A stretch of DNA of 64,000 nucleotides from Apoda limacodes. Taxonomy: Eukaryota; Arthropoda; Insecta; Lepidoptera; Limacodidae. Position 1 is the first letter of the stretch, and every line of letters starts with the position of its first letter. The notes below the pieces were generated by a model. That model searched no databases and was not told the DNA's origin. It saw only the letters and a list, made by a program, of their open reading frames with translations. The DNA is taken from positions 12,591,001 to 12,655,000 of the forward strand of contig OX291553.1 in the NCBI GenBank assembly GCA_946406115.1, read 5' to 3'. Shown here piece after piece: positions 11,154 through 21,290 of this stretch. Both the position numbers and the translations under genes were made by a program.

Positions 11154-11783
11154 TCATGTGAATTCATAGGCGTAACCAAATACAGAGAGTTCTCTAGTCA
11201 TTGTCGCATCATTAGCATTTAAACAGTTATTAATGATGGGTAATACGTACTGACACGATTGTTCCGGAGGCCGCGTAACGTCGCTGGAAGGCAAAGTGCG
11301 AGCGCCCACACGCCGCCTCCTCGCCAGAAGTGGAACCAACTCAACACCACCTGTCAGTCGAAGTATCGCCGACTCGGGAGTCAGTTTCTTCTCTAGTAAA
11401 ACTACATCACCATTTTTGCCTATACTATTATCCTTATCATCATCAGGCACCACTCTTTTTACTCTATCCCCATTCGAAAGTCTTTTAACAAATTTATTTT
11501 TCGTGAGACTTCTTTTTCCTTTTCTATTTGGAACAGCCTTTTTAGAATCATTTTCGTTAGTGCTATTTTTTCTTGTTTCTTGAGGACTGCTTTCTTTTGA
11601 ACCACTGCCGCTTTTTATTTCAGGTAATTTATCGACATTTGAAGGTTTTTCGTTTTCTTTATTGTCCTGATCATCTTCTTTATAATCATCATCTTTCTTT
11701 ACTTGAGGCAAAGTAAGCGAAGATCTTTTGTGGCTTCTATGCTCCCCCTTTAATTTAGTAAAGGCATTATTGTCTGTCCATCC
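11154..11783 (-). CDS. Coiled-coil gene, last exon
   Basis: The acceptor TTACAG precedes GGA TGG, and the frame stays open for 209 codons to the stop. It begins GWTDNNAFTKLKGEHRSHKR, which directly continues the GLNFSKSM end of the previous exon in phase 0. It then passes through an acidic run (KKDDDYKEDDQDNKENEK), a Ser/Asn/Lys-rich region, the basic KGKRSLTKNKFVKRL, and a more ordered-looking end with GGVELVPLLARRRR. The low-complexity middle is probably disordered. Confidence is high because codon continuity and splice borders agree. Confidence 0.82.
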   Translation of the reverse strand, partial: GWTDNNAFTKLKGEHRSHKRSSLTLPQVKKDDDYKEDDQDNKENEKPSNVDKLPEIKSGSGSKESSPQETRKNSTNENDSKKAVPNRKGKRSLTKNKFVKRLSNGDRVKRVVPDDDKDNSIGKNGDVVLLEKKLTPESAILRLTGGVELVPLLARRRRVGARTLPSSDVTRPPEQSCQYVLPIINNCLNANDATMTRELSVFGYAYEFT

Positions 11784-14700
11784 CTGTAACAGCGAAAATT
11801 TTATAATAATATATTTAATAAAAGCATTTACAAAAACCTGAATATCATCATATCATCTATTTTGGTCCACCGCTGGACATAGCCCCCTCTTCAGCACGCT
11901 ATTTCTGCCGGTCCCGATACCTTTCGCATTCAGTAGCTGAGGTAAGGTCATCGGTGCATCGGGCTAGAGAGCGTCTTCCGCTTCGCCTTACAGTTGAAAC
12001 TATCTTTATTTTTGCTTTGACTATTATGAATATTGTTAGCCACATTGATTTATATGTGACGCCATCGTGAGGGATCTAACAGTGTCTCAATTGTTAAAAT
12101 CTAGCTAGGTCTAGGTATTACTCGCAAGATTTAACAATATACGAGTACACATGGATAGGATTCCCCAAAGTCGAGTAAGTAATACTTTTTTTTTTTGAGG
12201 AAATACGGGTTGTGTGGTCACAGACACGATCAAAGAGATTACTTTTTTGAACGAGCGTTTGTTTGTTCATAAATCTCACTTTGTGCCTTTATTTGTTGAG
12301 TAGGTACAGAAAATAGACATACCATTTTTAGCTACGGTCATCAATAAAAAATTCTTTATGTACGTACATACAGAGTTAAAGAGAAAAATGTTTTTGTTAA
12401 ATACCATCGACTTAGAAAAATTTAATCCTATATCTCGAGGGTTTCTCCAAGTGGTTCCGCCTGGTCCTGGCTTGCCCCAAGGTCCTTCCATTTTGTGCTG
12501 AAAATTATAAATGCGTATTTATTAATACAATTCTCCGACATAGCTAGCAGATAATAATATTAAATATGTTTTTTTTTTGAAATTACCATTTTTCTTTCAA
12601 ATTCGATATTTTGTCTTGTTTCTTCTTTTAGTGCTTTCTTTCGTTTTTCTACCATTTCATCTGAAATATTTGAATTTAACAATAGTTATGTTTTCGAGAC
12701 TTCTAATTGCTGACATTTAGCTTTTTAAGGGCGCGTTCATTCTGGGATTAAGAGTTCCCACGAATTATACTTTTCACACTTTTGATAACGTCAGTTTTGC
12801 CACCGACACCTACCGTTCGTTTAGCTTTGAAACGTTAATTTTGGTTACAAACCTTGCAAAACGAACGGTTAACGTACACACACTACGATAAAACACAAAA
12901 GTGACAAAAATAACTGAAATATCGTAAACGAACGCATGACAGTTTGCCACGGATGATACTAAAATTTCGATATTTTTGATACCAATGCTAAACGAACGCA
13001 GGGAAAAGTAATGAAAATAATGATTCTGCATGCCAGAACGAACGCGCCCTAAGATTGCTTGTTTTTTAGGGTTCCAAAGCCAAATAGTGGCTACTCTAAT
13101 GTCAAACTTTAAAGCTATTCATAAGGCCTCTGACTTGGATAACAAATACCGATAGTTTGACATGCCCTCAGCAGCCCAGAGAAGCACAGAAAAATGTGCC
13201 GCTGAGCGGACACCCATCTAACGACTGACCACGACCGACGTTGCTTAACTTCGCATACCGTTTTTGACAGACTAATATTACTGGACCACGAGCTTCTTAG
13301 TCATCCTTACATGTATGGTTCTTCGTAAACTGTAAGGCTGATTATACCTAGTATTTGTTTGTAGGAGTGCTGCTGGTCGGGAGTCTGCCGGTAGCGAATG
13401 TCGTTATCGATGGTCTTACGAAGGTGCTCGGCGTAGCAGGTCTGCGGGTCTTCACGCAACCGAAGCGACGCGGGCGTGCGTCGTCGGCGACGTATATGCG
13501 ACCGCCAGTCGGTACTTTCGTGCAGTGTTAAACCCTTACAAAAATTATATATTAAATCACTAGCTGTGCCCCGCAGTTTTGCCCGCCAAAAGATCTGTTT
13601 ATGTGGTATCTCCTTGTCAGAGCAAAAACTATTATTAGATGGTCTATGGGTACGCCAAACAGATTTTCGAAAAAAAAAAGTAAACACTTTTACAAAACTT
13701 CGTTTCTAATATTAGTGGAGGGTGTATTTTTATTTTTGTGTTGACAAAATAAAATGTTAAGTTGGGAGTAGAAGTAAGTTTCGAAGGATTTGGGCAACAT
13801 TGTTGTCATTTTGATCATAGCCGTATTACAAAACCTTAGTAATGTTGAGCGCAAAATAGAAAAAAACACAACGGGCAATAATAACATCCGCACTACAAAT
13901 GGAAATGTCCATTTTTTATACCTATATAAAGGTGGTAAACAAGCTTGTGGTTCGCCTGATGGTAAGCGGTTAACGCAGTCTATAGACGCTTGCAACACTT
14001 AGGGCATCACTCGCGCATTGCCGACCCTTCAAAAATCTAATAACTGTTTTCTTGAAGAACCCCATGCCGTAGTTCTTAGAGAAAACCTTGGCAGGGACCA
14101 CATTCAACAATCCAAGTGTTCGCAGCAGGAAGTTTCTCTGAAACCGCACTGTACGCTACCATTAAGGTTCTAAGGTGTGAGTATGAGTTCCTTGCCGAAG
14201 GCGAACAGTGCGATTGTAGGAAGTAATCCCGTTATTTTGAACGATTCCTCAGACCACATCCCATTGTACAGGCGGTAGAACACAAACAGGGAGGCAAACT
14301 TTTTCCGCAGACTTAAGGATTCAATATTTGGATGTGTGGGGGTGTGGCGCACGAGTACGTACGTGTATGTGTGTATATACATGTTTGGATAGATATTGTG
14401 TACTTGATGGCTTGGTTTCTTGGCATGACATATTGGTACCAGGTGTACATCCGGGAGTTTCTTGTGACTTCTTCTCCCCTTAGGCTAGTTTCCGAAGTGA
14501 TGGTAGTTTAAATGATGTGCATTTGTTGCCGGGCTGTTGTGTAGGGGCTGGGCCACATATAAATGTATTAATATTTGTCTGTATGTGTATATATGAATAT
14601 GTGCATGTCTTATATTATCCTTAATATGTTTATGAATACCTATTTATTTATTTATTTGCATTTTTGTAAAAAATTAAATATGTGTGTATGTGTATATTTA

Positions 14701-14927
14701 TATGTATATGTACGTCTGCTGTGTAATATTATATGTTATATGAATATAGTACAATCGAAGTTTTATTGGAGTTGCTTGAGTGTGTCATGCTCTCTCAAAG
14801 TCTCTGCGGTGGTGGCATGTGCGTCGGGTCGTTACGTTCCCTAAAACATGGTTGAGCGAAGCGATGGCTGATTCATGTGTCATACTTGTGAACGGGTGGT
14901 CCGCTCTTGCAAACTTCTTTGTATTCT

Positions 14928-14963
<36 letters not shown>

Positions 14964-17900
14964 GTCTGCTATGTAATATTATATGTTATATGAATATATT
15001 TTTCATGGGAGTTACTTTAAATCCCGTCATAGAATAATTGAAAACTTTTAACGCATCACATGGTGCCCCCCACCCCCCTATGCAATCTGAAAAACAATAG
15101 GCAATTGAAATATTACATAAATATTGATTGTTTTTTTTTAAATCAAACATTGTAAATCTTGTTAATTTAATGTTTTAATACAAACCATGTATTTATTAGT
15201 TGATACACTATAATTTTATGTTTCGTTTGTGATTTTACAAAGATTACCTATTGGACGCACGCAATAAGACAGTATTGTAATTATTTTGTAAAGCTAGTTG
15301 TAGTTAATTTACTTGACGATTCGAAAGTGTTCTAAGTAACCCATTTGAATAAAAAGATTTTGATTTTGATTTGATTTTTGAATACGGCTAGTGATACCTA
15401 TAGTACCCCATATTAGTTAATTATTAGGTTCATAGGAAAAATTACAATACCTTTAATTCATCTTCAGGATAGATCCCTGTGGAACGAAGATCACTATACC
15501 GCACCCCATGAGGGTTAGGCGCCCCACCTCCCGCGCGTCCCCATGGCTCGTATGACGCCAGCTCTTCTCGCGCCTGTTGACACGAACAAATTCTTAATAC
15601 CCAGTTCAAATTGTAAATTCCACACAAAAATATCACCTGCCCAATAATACTTCTCATAATATGGTCATGAATAGCTTTACTGCGTGCGTTAATGGATACA
15701 GTCTCTCCCTTATTCGCGTTTTCATATCTGGGTGTTCGTTTTGCTTATTTCGGCATTTTTTTTTTGCCAAGTCTACGATACTTCTTACAGCCATAAATTC
15801 AGTTTTCATTAACAGACATCATTCCTAGAGCAATTTACCCTAATAAATCCCGAACCATATCTGGCAGTGTGTGCACTAGCAGACACCGAGCAGTCATTTT
15901 AACCTTTACATTTTAATTTAGAGATATTGTGATTGCGAAATCTTTTTCTTATCATATCAAATAACTCACTGTTACTAAGGAAGCTTATATATGGAAAATT
16001 AAAAATAGTATCTTCAGTTTCTCAGAAAGCTTTATATGAGTACACAATATGCGTCCCATGTTAGTCTCACGGTATGCTTTCACGTTCGTGTTTACCCTAC
16101 CGTTACCTTGAAATAAAATCATGTATAGATGCAGTAAACTGCTTAGAGCCCTTAATAATAATTTTATGTTTGGTCGTAAACATTTTTAGGCATGGGAGTA
16201 CTTGTTAATTTAAATTATATTTGCTTTAAACGCTGCAGTGCTTTAGCAGTCCTTCCGCCGGGTAAAGAAAGTATAAAGTAAAGAATATTTAATACTATTT
16301 CCCTATGTCTCTTGCAGATTGTTAGCATGTTTTCAATTTAGGATATGAAATATGCATTTTTCGTAAGTCCGTTTTTCTCGTATATTAAAGTGGTATCCTT
16401 ACTTAATATTAATAAATAGTAAAAGTGTTTGAATGTTTGTTGGTATATCTTTCTATAACTCAGCAAAAAATAGTTTATGGGCCTGAGAGGGACTAAGCCT
16501 AAGCTATAGTCGTATTTTTAATTAGACGATATCAACTGACAGTAGCTAGTACTGTTTCATCAAAAACTGACGACAAAATAAACGTAAGTTGATATCGTCT
16601 AATTAAAAATACGACTATAGGCTTTTACTCCACGGGTTCATTTTTTTTTTGCATATTTTATGCAGCCTGCAATAATTGAGGAACTGGATTTTGATAAAAA
16701 TGGGACCACCTATAAGTATGCCCCCTAAAATAAAAAAAATTATGCTAACCGGTTTATAATTGACAGAGTTACGAGGTATCAAACATTAAAATACAACCGA
16801 CTCGAAAACCTCCTTTTAAAGCAGGTTAAAAATAAATCCATTTTCTCAAAAAAGAATAACGTCCCAACAGTACTAACGTACATTTAAGTACCTACTCGTT
16901 ACCGCCAACTTATCTACAAGCAATAAGTACTATGGTGCATCAAATACCTAAACCTGACCGTCAACTTATCCATGTAGTGCTATTGCCTTTATTATGACTT
17001 ATCTACCAACAGTACTAAGGTACATTTAAGTACCTAATCGTTACCGTCAACTTATCTACCAGTAGTAAGTACTATGGTGCATTAAGTATCTACATCTGAC
17101 CGTCAACTAATCATGTTACTATTACCTTTATTGTGACTTATCTACCAACATTACTAACGTGCATTTAAGAATATACTCATAACATCTTCTTATCTACCGT
17201 AAGTTATAATGAAAACTCTATCGTCAAATATAATCTAATAAACTGTTTTCTTCATTTGACTATCGAGCTAATCAAAACATCGTATCATGCTACGCCAACC
17301 TACATAAGTCTTTATTCGAAAATGTTTACATAAGATAAAATTATTAATATTCATATGAGAACAGTCGTGCCTCACGAACTTCACTTGCATTTTACAAATA
17401 ATTCAAATTATATGTATTTTGCAAACTTTCCCTGTCCGTGCCTCGTTAAGAAGCTAAACAATTGTTATTTTATGCAATTTCTTATGACAATATGATATTA
17501 CACATTATGTTAAGTACAAATAGTAATAAAATTATCTTATTTCGCTTTCGCCACATTTTTTGTTTGTGTCATAAGATTGTAATGCAATGAACTGTTTTAA
17601 AGGCTTTTTGGGTAAAATTGTAAGTACAAATCTTCTACTGATGTTTTAAAAGTAAGAATTTCCTCCACGGCAACCATTTTCTAAATTTGATAATTCCTTA
17701 GTCTATGCTGTGATAGATTAACATTAATTGTAAATATAGAATTGTAATTAAAATATAATTGTATTTACATCCTAATACTCGTGTTGGCGTCGATACTTCG
17801 CATTATTACGGCATTAACGGGTTTACCTGGAGAAAATCCAATTATGTTGTATTTGGCTGCATTATTAGAGGTGTTTAATTTGAATGTATTATACGTAGGT

Positions 17901-19782
17901 ATATTAGTAACACACACGACAGATCGTCTGGCGGACGCACGTGTCCTTGCTGTGGGCATCGCTAAGGGTGCGTTCCAAATCGCAACGAGGAAGTTAAAAA
18001 AGTGGTTTTGGGACACCCAGGGTAGAGTAATTTTCCAACTGTCAAGTTGAATTCTTTACACTGCCATAGAAAAGGTAGAAAATCACTCCTGTCAGTGTGA
18101 AAATTAACTGTCAAACGCTCGTTCCAGAACGGGTTGATTATTCAACTCTACCGGGCGATAATTATTCGGCGTGATTTGGAACATAGCCTAAAAATCAGCG
18201 CCGCAACATTCCGGTGTTGCAGCACCGCTGACCCGATGTTTATTATTATACATTATACTCACGGAATATTAAAGAAAAATAAAAAATCGATCAAGTGCGA
18301 GTCGGAGTCGCGCATGCAGGGTTCCGTACCATTCTTTATCTTTAAAAACTGCAAAAAAAATCACGTTTATTGTATGAGAGCCCCTTAAATATTTATTTTA
18401 TTCTTTTTTTTTAGTATTTTTTGTTATATCGGCAACAGAAATACATTTTTTGTGAATATTTCAACTTTTCTAACTATCACGATTCATGAGATACAGCCTA
18501 GTGACAGACGGACGGACGGACAGCGGAGTCTTTGTTATAGGGTCCCGTTTTTTACCTTTTGGGGACGGAAACCAAAAAAAAAGTAAATTGTATAAATGCA
18601 AAATTTATGGTATTTTTTGAGTTAATATTGATAATTTGTAAATGTCTCTTACTTCTTTTTATTTTATCGATTTTGTGCTTGTACCATTCTAAACTTTTGT
18701 CTTCTGTTCTTATGCTTTATTTTGTACTAGTTGATCTGTACTGTATAAGTGTTCTTTGATGTCTATTAAATATCTATCTATGTCTATGTCTATTTATACT
18801 CATGGCTAAGTGAACTCTTTGTATATTTTTACTTTTCCGTTTACTCTGATGTATATGTGCCTACCCGCAGGTAGATGTGACTTACACCAGAGAGGAACTG
18901 GCTGATAATATTTATTCTTACAACTCTTATTTTTCTTATTACTTTGTTGCTTATGGATTAACCCCTTGTAACGCGACATCGTATTCTCTGTTTTATTCAA
19001 AAGACCTTCGACCTTCGTCGACTACATACTTAAATTATATGATTGTAAAAGGAGCTGGAGGCCCAGTTACATTCGTCTATGTAACTGGGCAACGGAAACA
19101 ATATGCGAAGTTAGGAAACGTTGGACGTGGTCAGGTCAGTTACCTGGATGGGTAGAAGCTTAATAGCACATTTTCCTAAGCTCCTTGGTGTTTCGGAGGG
19201 CTTTGGTCGGTCTTGACTGTTTTGTCCTATAACAGCAGTTGTTAAGACATGTCAGATGCCTTATAAGCGGTTTGAAAACTCCCAGAGTTGAGTAGCTCGA
19301 CAACGTTTGCCAACCCGCATTCGGCAAGCGAATCGAACTACTACTAACCTTACCCTCCTTTTCCATGAAGCGGCCACTGACCAGTGCTCTTGCGTGCGAA
19401 TCACTATGTCTTATTTATCTCTGTATGTATATCATGACGATATCATCCCTAGAATGATTTATTACACACCTTCAACATAGATTGGACAACAGTTTCTTTC
19501 ATCAACCAATAGATACGTGAGGTATAAAAGTTTATTTATTCTCAGGTGTATATTTGGGTGCTATTCGTCTCTTCAGTCCCTAATTTTGCTTAAAAAGTAA
19601 AATGGGGGAATCTAACTTTTGAAACATGCAACACCACCTGTCTTTGCTGCTCCACCTTCTCCCTTGCTTTGATCTCCCGGCGCTCTCTGGCGAGCCGTTC
19701 GCCTTCAATGCGCGTTAGCTGCGCGCGCTGACGCTCCCGTGCGCGCCTTCTTGCTGATCCAGAAGTTGGTACACTCAGCCTT
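11154..19782 (-). CDS. Unrecognised coiled-coil protein gene, 3' part (six exons)
   Basis: Six minus-strand exons (19782-19638, 15573-15451, 13534-13348, 12660-12587, 12497-12405, 11783-11154) all have AG/GT borders and join in phase to give 416 residues ending at a stop codon at 11154. In chain order there is an Arg/Glu-rich coiled coil (~10-55), the motif YEPWGRAGGGAPN (~56-69), a basic patch HIRRRRR, a conserved-looking block SYAEHL-like CYAEHLRKTIDNDIRYRQ, a second charged helix, MEGPWGKPGPGG, RNPRDIGLNFSKSMGWTDN, an acidic Asp/Glu/Lys stretch, a basic stretch, and GGVELVPLLARRRR near the end. The paired PWG-K/R-PG-GG motifs with charged helices suggest a cytoskeletal or ciliary scaffold, perhaps of the CSPP1/CCDC66 type, but that is only a guess. 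The 5' exons are missing: the first exon seen starts in mid-codon. Nearest poly(A)-like signal: ATTAAA on the minus strand at about 11104-11109. Confidence 0.8.
12405..12497 (-). CDS. Coiled-coil gene, exon with PWGKPGPGG motif
   Basis: The exon is 31 codons, phase 0 at both ends. The acceptor is TTTTCAG and the donor GTATTT. It encodes HKMEGPWGKPGPGG followed by TTWRNPRDIGLNFSKSM. The compact Trp/Gly/Pro motif resembles the YEPWGRAGGGAPN motif two exons upstream, suggesting an internally repeated short functional motif. Confidence 0.8.
12587..12660 (-). CDS. Coiled-coil gene, short helical exon
   Basis: The exon is 74 nt. It starts with two bases of a split Asp codon (G from the upstream exon plus AT here) and ends in phase 0. 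The acceptor is ATTTCAG and the donor GTAATT. It encodes EMVEKRKKALKEE followed by TRQNIEFERKM, a strongly charged helix. The other two frames hit stops at once, which fixes the phase. Confidence 0.78.
12729..13049. mobile_element. PIF/Harbinger-like MITE with TAA target duplication
   Basis: The 17-bp terminal inverted repeats start GGGCGCGTTCATTCTGG at the left end and its complement at the right end, with one mismatch (12729-12745 and 13033-13049). Both ends are flanked by TAA (12726-12728 and 13050-13052). A 3-bp TAA/TTA duplication is characteristic of PIF/Harbinger elements. The 321-bp interior has several AAACGAACG repeats in both orientations and no transposase. It sits in an intron of the coiled-coil gene. 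Confidence 0.8.
13130..13300 (-). mobile_element. 5S rRNA-related SINE copy
   Basis: On the minus strand the segment around 13210-13250 reads AGTTAAGCAACGTCGGTCGT and then GTCAGTCGTTAGATGGGTGT. This matches the internal promoter region of 5S rRNA (AGTTAAGCAACGTCG, then TTGGATGGGTGAC) with some changes. Flanking blocks (CCACGAGCT-type on the promoter side, CAGCAGCCCAGAG on the other) are shared in part with other copies. It is in an intron of the coiled-coil gene. Confidence 0.6.
13348..13534 (-). CDS. Coiled-coil gene, exon with basic patch
   Basis: The exon is 187 nt, starts in phase 0 after the acceptor TTTTTGTAAG and ends one base into a codon at donor GTATAA. The next exon supplies AT to complete an Asp codon. 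It encodes GLTLHESTDWRSHIRRRRRT followed by the block PQTCYAEHLRKTIDNDIRYR. It is much more GC-rich at third positions than the surrounding intron, as expected for real coding sequence. The acceptor lacks a strong pyrimidine tract, so an alternative acceptor a few codons downstream is possible. Confidence 0.78.
13925..14330 (-). mobile_element. CR1-like LINE 3' fragment
   Basis: Read on the minus strand, this corresponds to the 3' part of the element at 5819-7456: the C-terminal coding remnant (about 14330-14100) and then the 3' UTR landmark with CGCTTACCATCAGGCGAACC. It is truncated at its 5' side next to the dispersed repeat at 14345. Confidence 0.65.
14345..15110 (-). repeat. ~700-bp dispersed repeat, copy B (minus)
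   Basis: It is nearly identical over long stretches to the reverse complement of 36600-37262. Shared landmarks are AACAAATGCACATCATTTAA, ACTACCATCACTTCGGAAAC, GGGGAGAAGAAGT, CATCAAGTACACAATATCTA and, at the other end, CAGATTGCATAGG. Copy B carries an internal duplication of a 'gtctgctgtgtaatattatatgttat' block (about 14713-14750 and 14962-15000) with an unrelated ~190-bp insert between. Long strings of TATG/TGTA give spurious open frames. The class is unknown. Confidence 0.75.
14931..14959. repeat. (TA)n microsatellite
   Basis: An uninterrupted TA dinucleotide run within the dispersed repeat copy B. Confidence 0.9.
15300..15380 (+). mobile_element. LINE 3'-end remnant
   Basis: A GACGATTCGAAAGTG block is followed by 'catttgaataaaaagattttgattttg'. 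This is the shape of a lepidopteran LINE 3' end with a polyadenylation signal (AATAAA) and a GATTTT-type microsatellite tail. A sister remnant is at 22840-22985. Confidence 0.4.
15451..15573 (-). CDS. Coiled-coil gene, exon with YEPWGRAGGGAPN motif
   Basis: The exon is 41 codons, phase 0 at both ends, with acceptor GTCAACAG and donor GTATTG. It encodes AREELASYEPWGRAGGGAPN followed by PHGVRYSDLRSTGIYPEDELK. It continues the Arg/Glu coiled coil of the previous exon and ends it with the Trp/Gly motif. The acceptor pyrimidine tract is weak, but phase agreement with both neighbours supports it. Confidence 0.8.
16504..16620. mobile_element. Perfect-palindrome MITE
   Basis: Arms 16504-16537 and 16587-16620 are exact 34-nt reverse complements (CTATAGTCGTATTTTTAATT...), with a 49-nt spacer. 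Beyond the arms AAGCCT on the left matches AGGCTT on the right with a small insertion, so the true element may be a little longer. It lies in the large intron of the coiled-coil gene. Confidence 0.85.
16863..17205. repeat. Tandem satellite-like repeat, ~140-bp unit
   Basis: The block CAACAGTACTAACGTACATT recurs with small changes at about 16864, 17008 and 17147. Each copy is followed by 'taagtacct..tcgttaccg.caacttatctac' and 'agtactatggtgca'. Two and a half units with a period of about 140-145 bp are present. The copies are moderately diverged. Confidence 0.75.
17760..18060. other. Low-complexity-free intron stretch with overlapping open frames, no gene assigned
   Basis: Open frames of about 80-90 codons run on both strands over 17765-18050. 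Neither shows a recognised domain, convincing codon bias or splice signals that would fit the flanking exons. It may be a transposon remnant. Confidence 0.3.
18290..18578 (+). repeat. Dispersed repeat (plus copy)
   Basis: It starts with CAAGTGCGAGTCGGAGTCGC and 'cagggttccgtacc'. It continues through AAAAAAAATCACGTTTATTG, 'agagccccttaaatatttattttatt', 'ggcaacagaaatacat' and 'atgagatacagcctagtgacagacggacgg', and ends in GGGTCCCGTTTTTTACC and 'ggggacggaaacc'. This is a common insect-type interspersed repeat whose start and end both resemble GGTTCCGT. A minus-strand relative is at 10655-10905. Confidence 0.55.
18580..18800 (+). mobile_element. LINE 3' UTR remnant with ATCT tail
   Basis: The sequence ends in 'tattaaatatctatctatgtctatgtctat', like the tail of the LINE at 4182-5815. 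Upstream is T-rich sequence without a coding frame. It is probably a 5'-truncated copy of that or a related LINE. Confidence 0.4.
18870..19160 (+). other. Unassigned open frame in intron
   Basis: A 92-codon open frame (18877-19155) begins MTYTREELADNIYSYNSYF. It is rich in Tyr and Ser and has no recognised domain. It lies on the strand opposite to the coiled-coil gene, inside one of its introns, between repeat fragments. Best read as a transposon remnant or chance frame. Confidence 0.2.
19638..19782 (-). CDS. Coiled-coil gene, most 5' exon found
   Basis: The exon is 145 nt. The acceptor is AATAG at 19783-19787 and the donor is CAG|GTGGTG at 19637. It starts with one base that completes a codon begun in an unseen upstream exon. 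It encodes RLSVPTSGSARRR, then RERQRAQLTRIEGERLARER and REIKAREKVEQQRQ, a strongly charged, Arg/Glu-rich helix typical of coiled coils. Immediately upstream on the minus strand is a Helitron 5'-end fragment (19803-19850), which may have moved or replaced the normal pyrimidine tract. The open frame extends through it, so the acceptor position is the least certain in this gene. Confidence 0.7.
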
Positions 19783-19802
19783 CTATTAAATAATAATAAT
19801 AA

Positions 19803-19850
19803 TCCTACTAAAATTATAATTGCGAATGTTTGTGGGTTAGTATTCACTTC
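19803..19850 (+). mobile_element. Helitron-like 5'-end fragment
   Basis: TCCTACTAAAATTATAATTG and 'cgaatgtttgtgggtt' match the 5' start of Lep1-type Helitrons as seen at 24512 (minus) and 63590 (plus). Only about 50 nt remain, directly next to an exon border. Confidence 0.45.
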
Positions 19851-19864
19851 ACCCCACAACAAGT

Positions 19865-21025
19865 AAAGATTTGACTAAACTTTGGAATGCAGATAGCTTA
19901 TATCCTGAATTAACACAAAGGCTGTTTTATCTCGTAAAATTCAAAAGTTCCTGCAAGAAAAAATATTAACGAATACATATAGCTTTAATTTATAAAACAA
20001 ACATCCTGACTTAAGGTGTTATCGTAGAATAAAGCGTCCATAGGCTGCGGTGACTGCCACCTTACTTACTAACGGTATAACTTCTATTCAGTGGCGATAA
20101 CCGAACTCAGTGCAAGCGGCACCACGGACAAACCTTAAACCTAGCTAAAGCTAGTTAAATGTATGTGTATCTATTGGGTTACTTTGCATTTTGATAGAAG
20201 AAAATAGTTATCCAACTTCATCAACAATTAGTAATGTTACAAATATTTTGATTGAATTTCGCCGTGTTACGCGATAGGTAAATATAATAGCGTGAGGAAT
20301 GATAATTAAATATTTAGATGAAAATCAAATGATTACTCAAGAGTTGATATTTAGAACATGTAAATACGTACGCACCCAAATCGTAAATTATATAAATACC
20401 AAGATAAATATTACGTAACTATAACAGATTTGCCACACGATAATAAATTTATTGGTCGATTAAGACATAGATTTCGACAAGTTAATAAATTTTCAGCCGA
20501 GAAAAATTTGTAACACTGTGCCATGTAACGAAGAATTTATAATGCACCCATGTATAACTATATACCTATATCACACTTGTATAATGTAAAAATAGTAACT
20601 AATTTTGAATATACTGTATAAAACATTTTTCTGACCCCGTGTATGGTCGCTAGTGTCGTCTAGGTCGTATAAGTTCACACTATTAAAATATGGCGAGTAT
20701 AGTTATGATATTTAAAAAGATATAGCTGAAGATATAGTTCGTCCACGTAGATTTGATTATAATTATTCCTGCGGAAAATTTGAACTTTTCCGAGATAAAT
20801 TTAGCAGTCTCTGAGCACGCGAAGAAAGGACAAACAAACAAAGTTACTTAATAATATTAATATGGGTAGTACCAGAAAAATAATATTAGTATGGGTAGTA
20901 CCGATAAAATACGGCCGTGTCTGAATCATCTCCATTAATCGATAGCCAGCGACGTTTAGTACTTCCATTCGGTCCTATATTTGGTATACTATTGTCATGT
21001 GTCTTAAATATATTTTAAATCACCT
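19865..21025. other. Intergenic or intronic stretch, little content
   Basis: A short piece at about 20033-20062 (GCGTCCATAGGCTGCGGTGAC) matches the 3' UTR of the CR1-like LINE. Nothing else is recognised. It may be further intron of the coiled-coil gene. Confidence 0.4.
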
Positions 21026-21028
21026 AGC

Positions 21029-21290
21029 ACTAACCATGGCTTAGTGGGTAATGACCTGCCTTCTTCACCGAGGCCCGAGAGGCGTAGATTCGATTTCCGC
21101 TCGGAAAAACATTTATGTGAAGAACGTTTTTGTTTGCCTTGGGTCTATAAAACACACCCGTGTTATATGTATTTCCAAAAAAAATTTGTATTTGTTTACG
21201 TTACCTAGTATTTGTTTCAGTTATATAACACATGATATGTGAAGTTCGGGACCAGACGGCGATATGTTCAAAATATTTATACATAAAAGA
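21029..21290 (+). mobile_element. tRNA-derived SINE
   Basis: An A-box-like ACCATGGCTTAGTGGGTAAT and a B-box-like TAGATTCGATTTCCGC are followed by AAAAACATTTATGTG and 'tgccttgggtctata'. It ends near GGGACCAGACGGCGATATG. The block order is the same as at 7457-7730, with divergence. Confidence 0.6.

Noticed and set aside
17765..18050. Open frames on both strands inside an intron of the coiled-coil gene
   Set aside because: No domain, no splice borders in phase with the gene, and similar composition on both strands.
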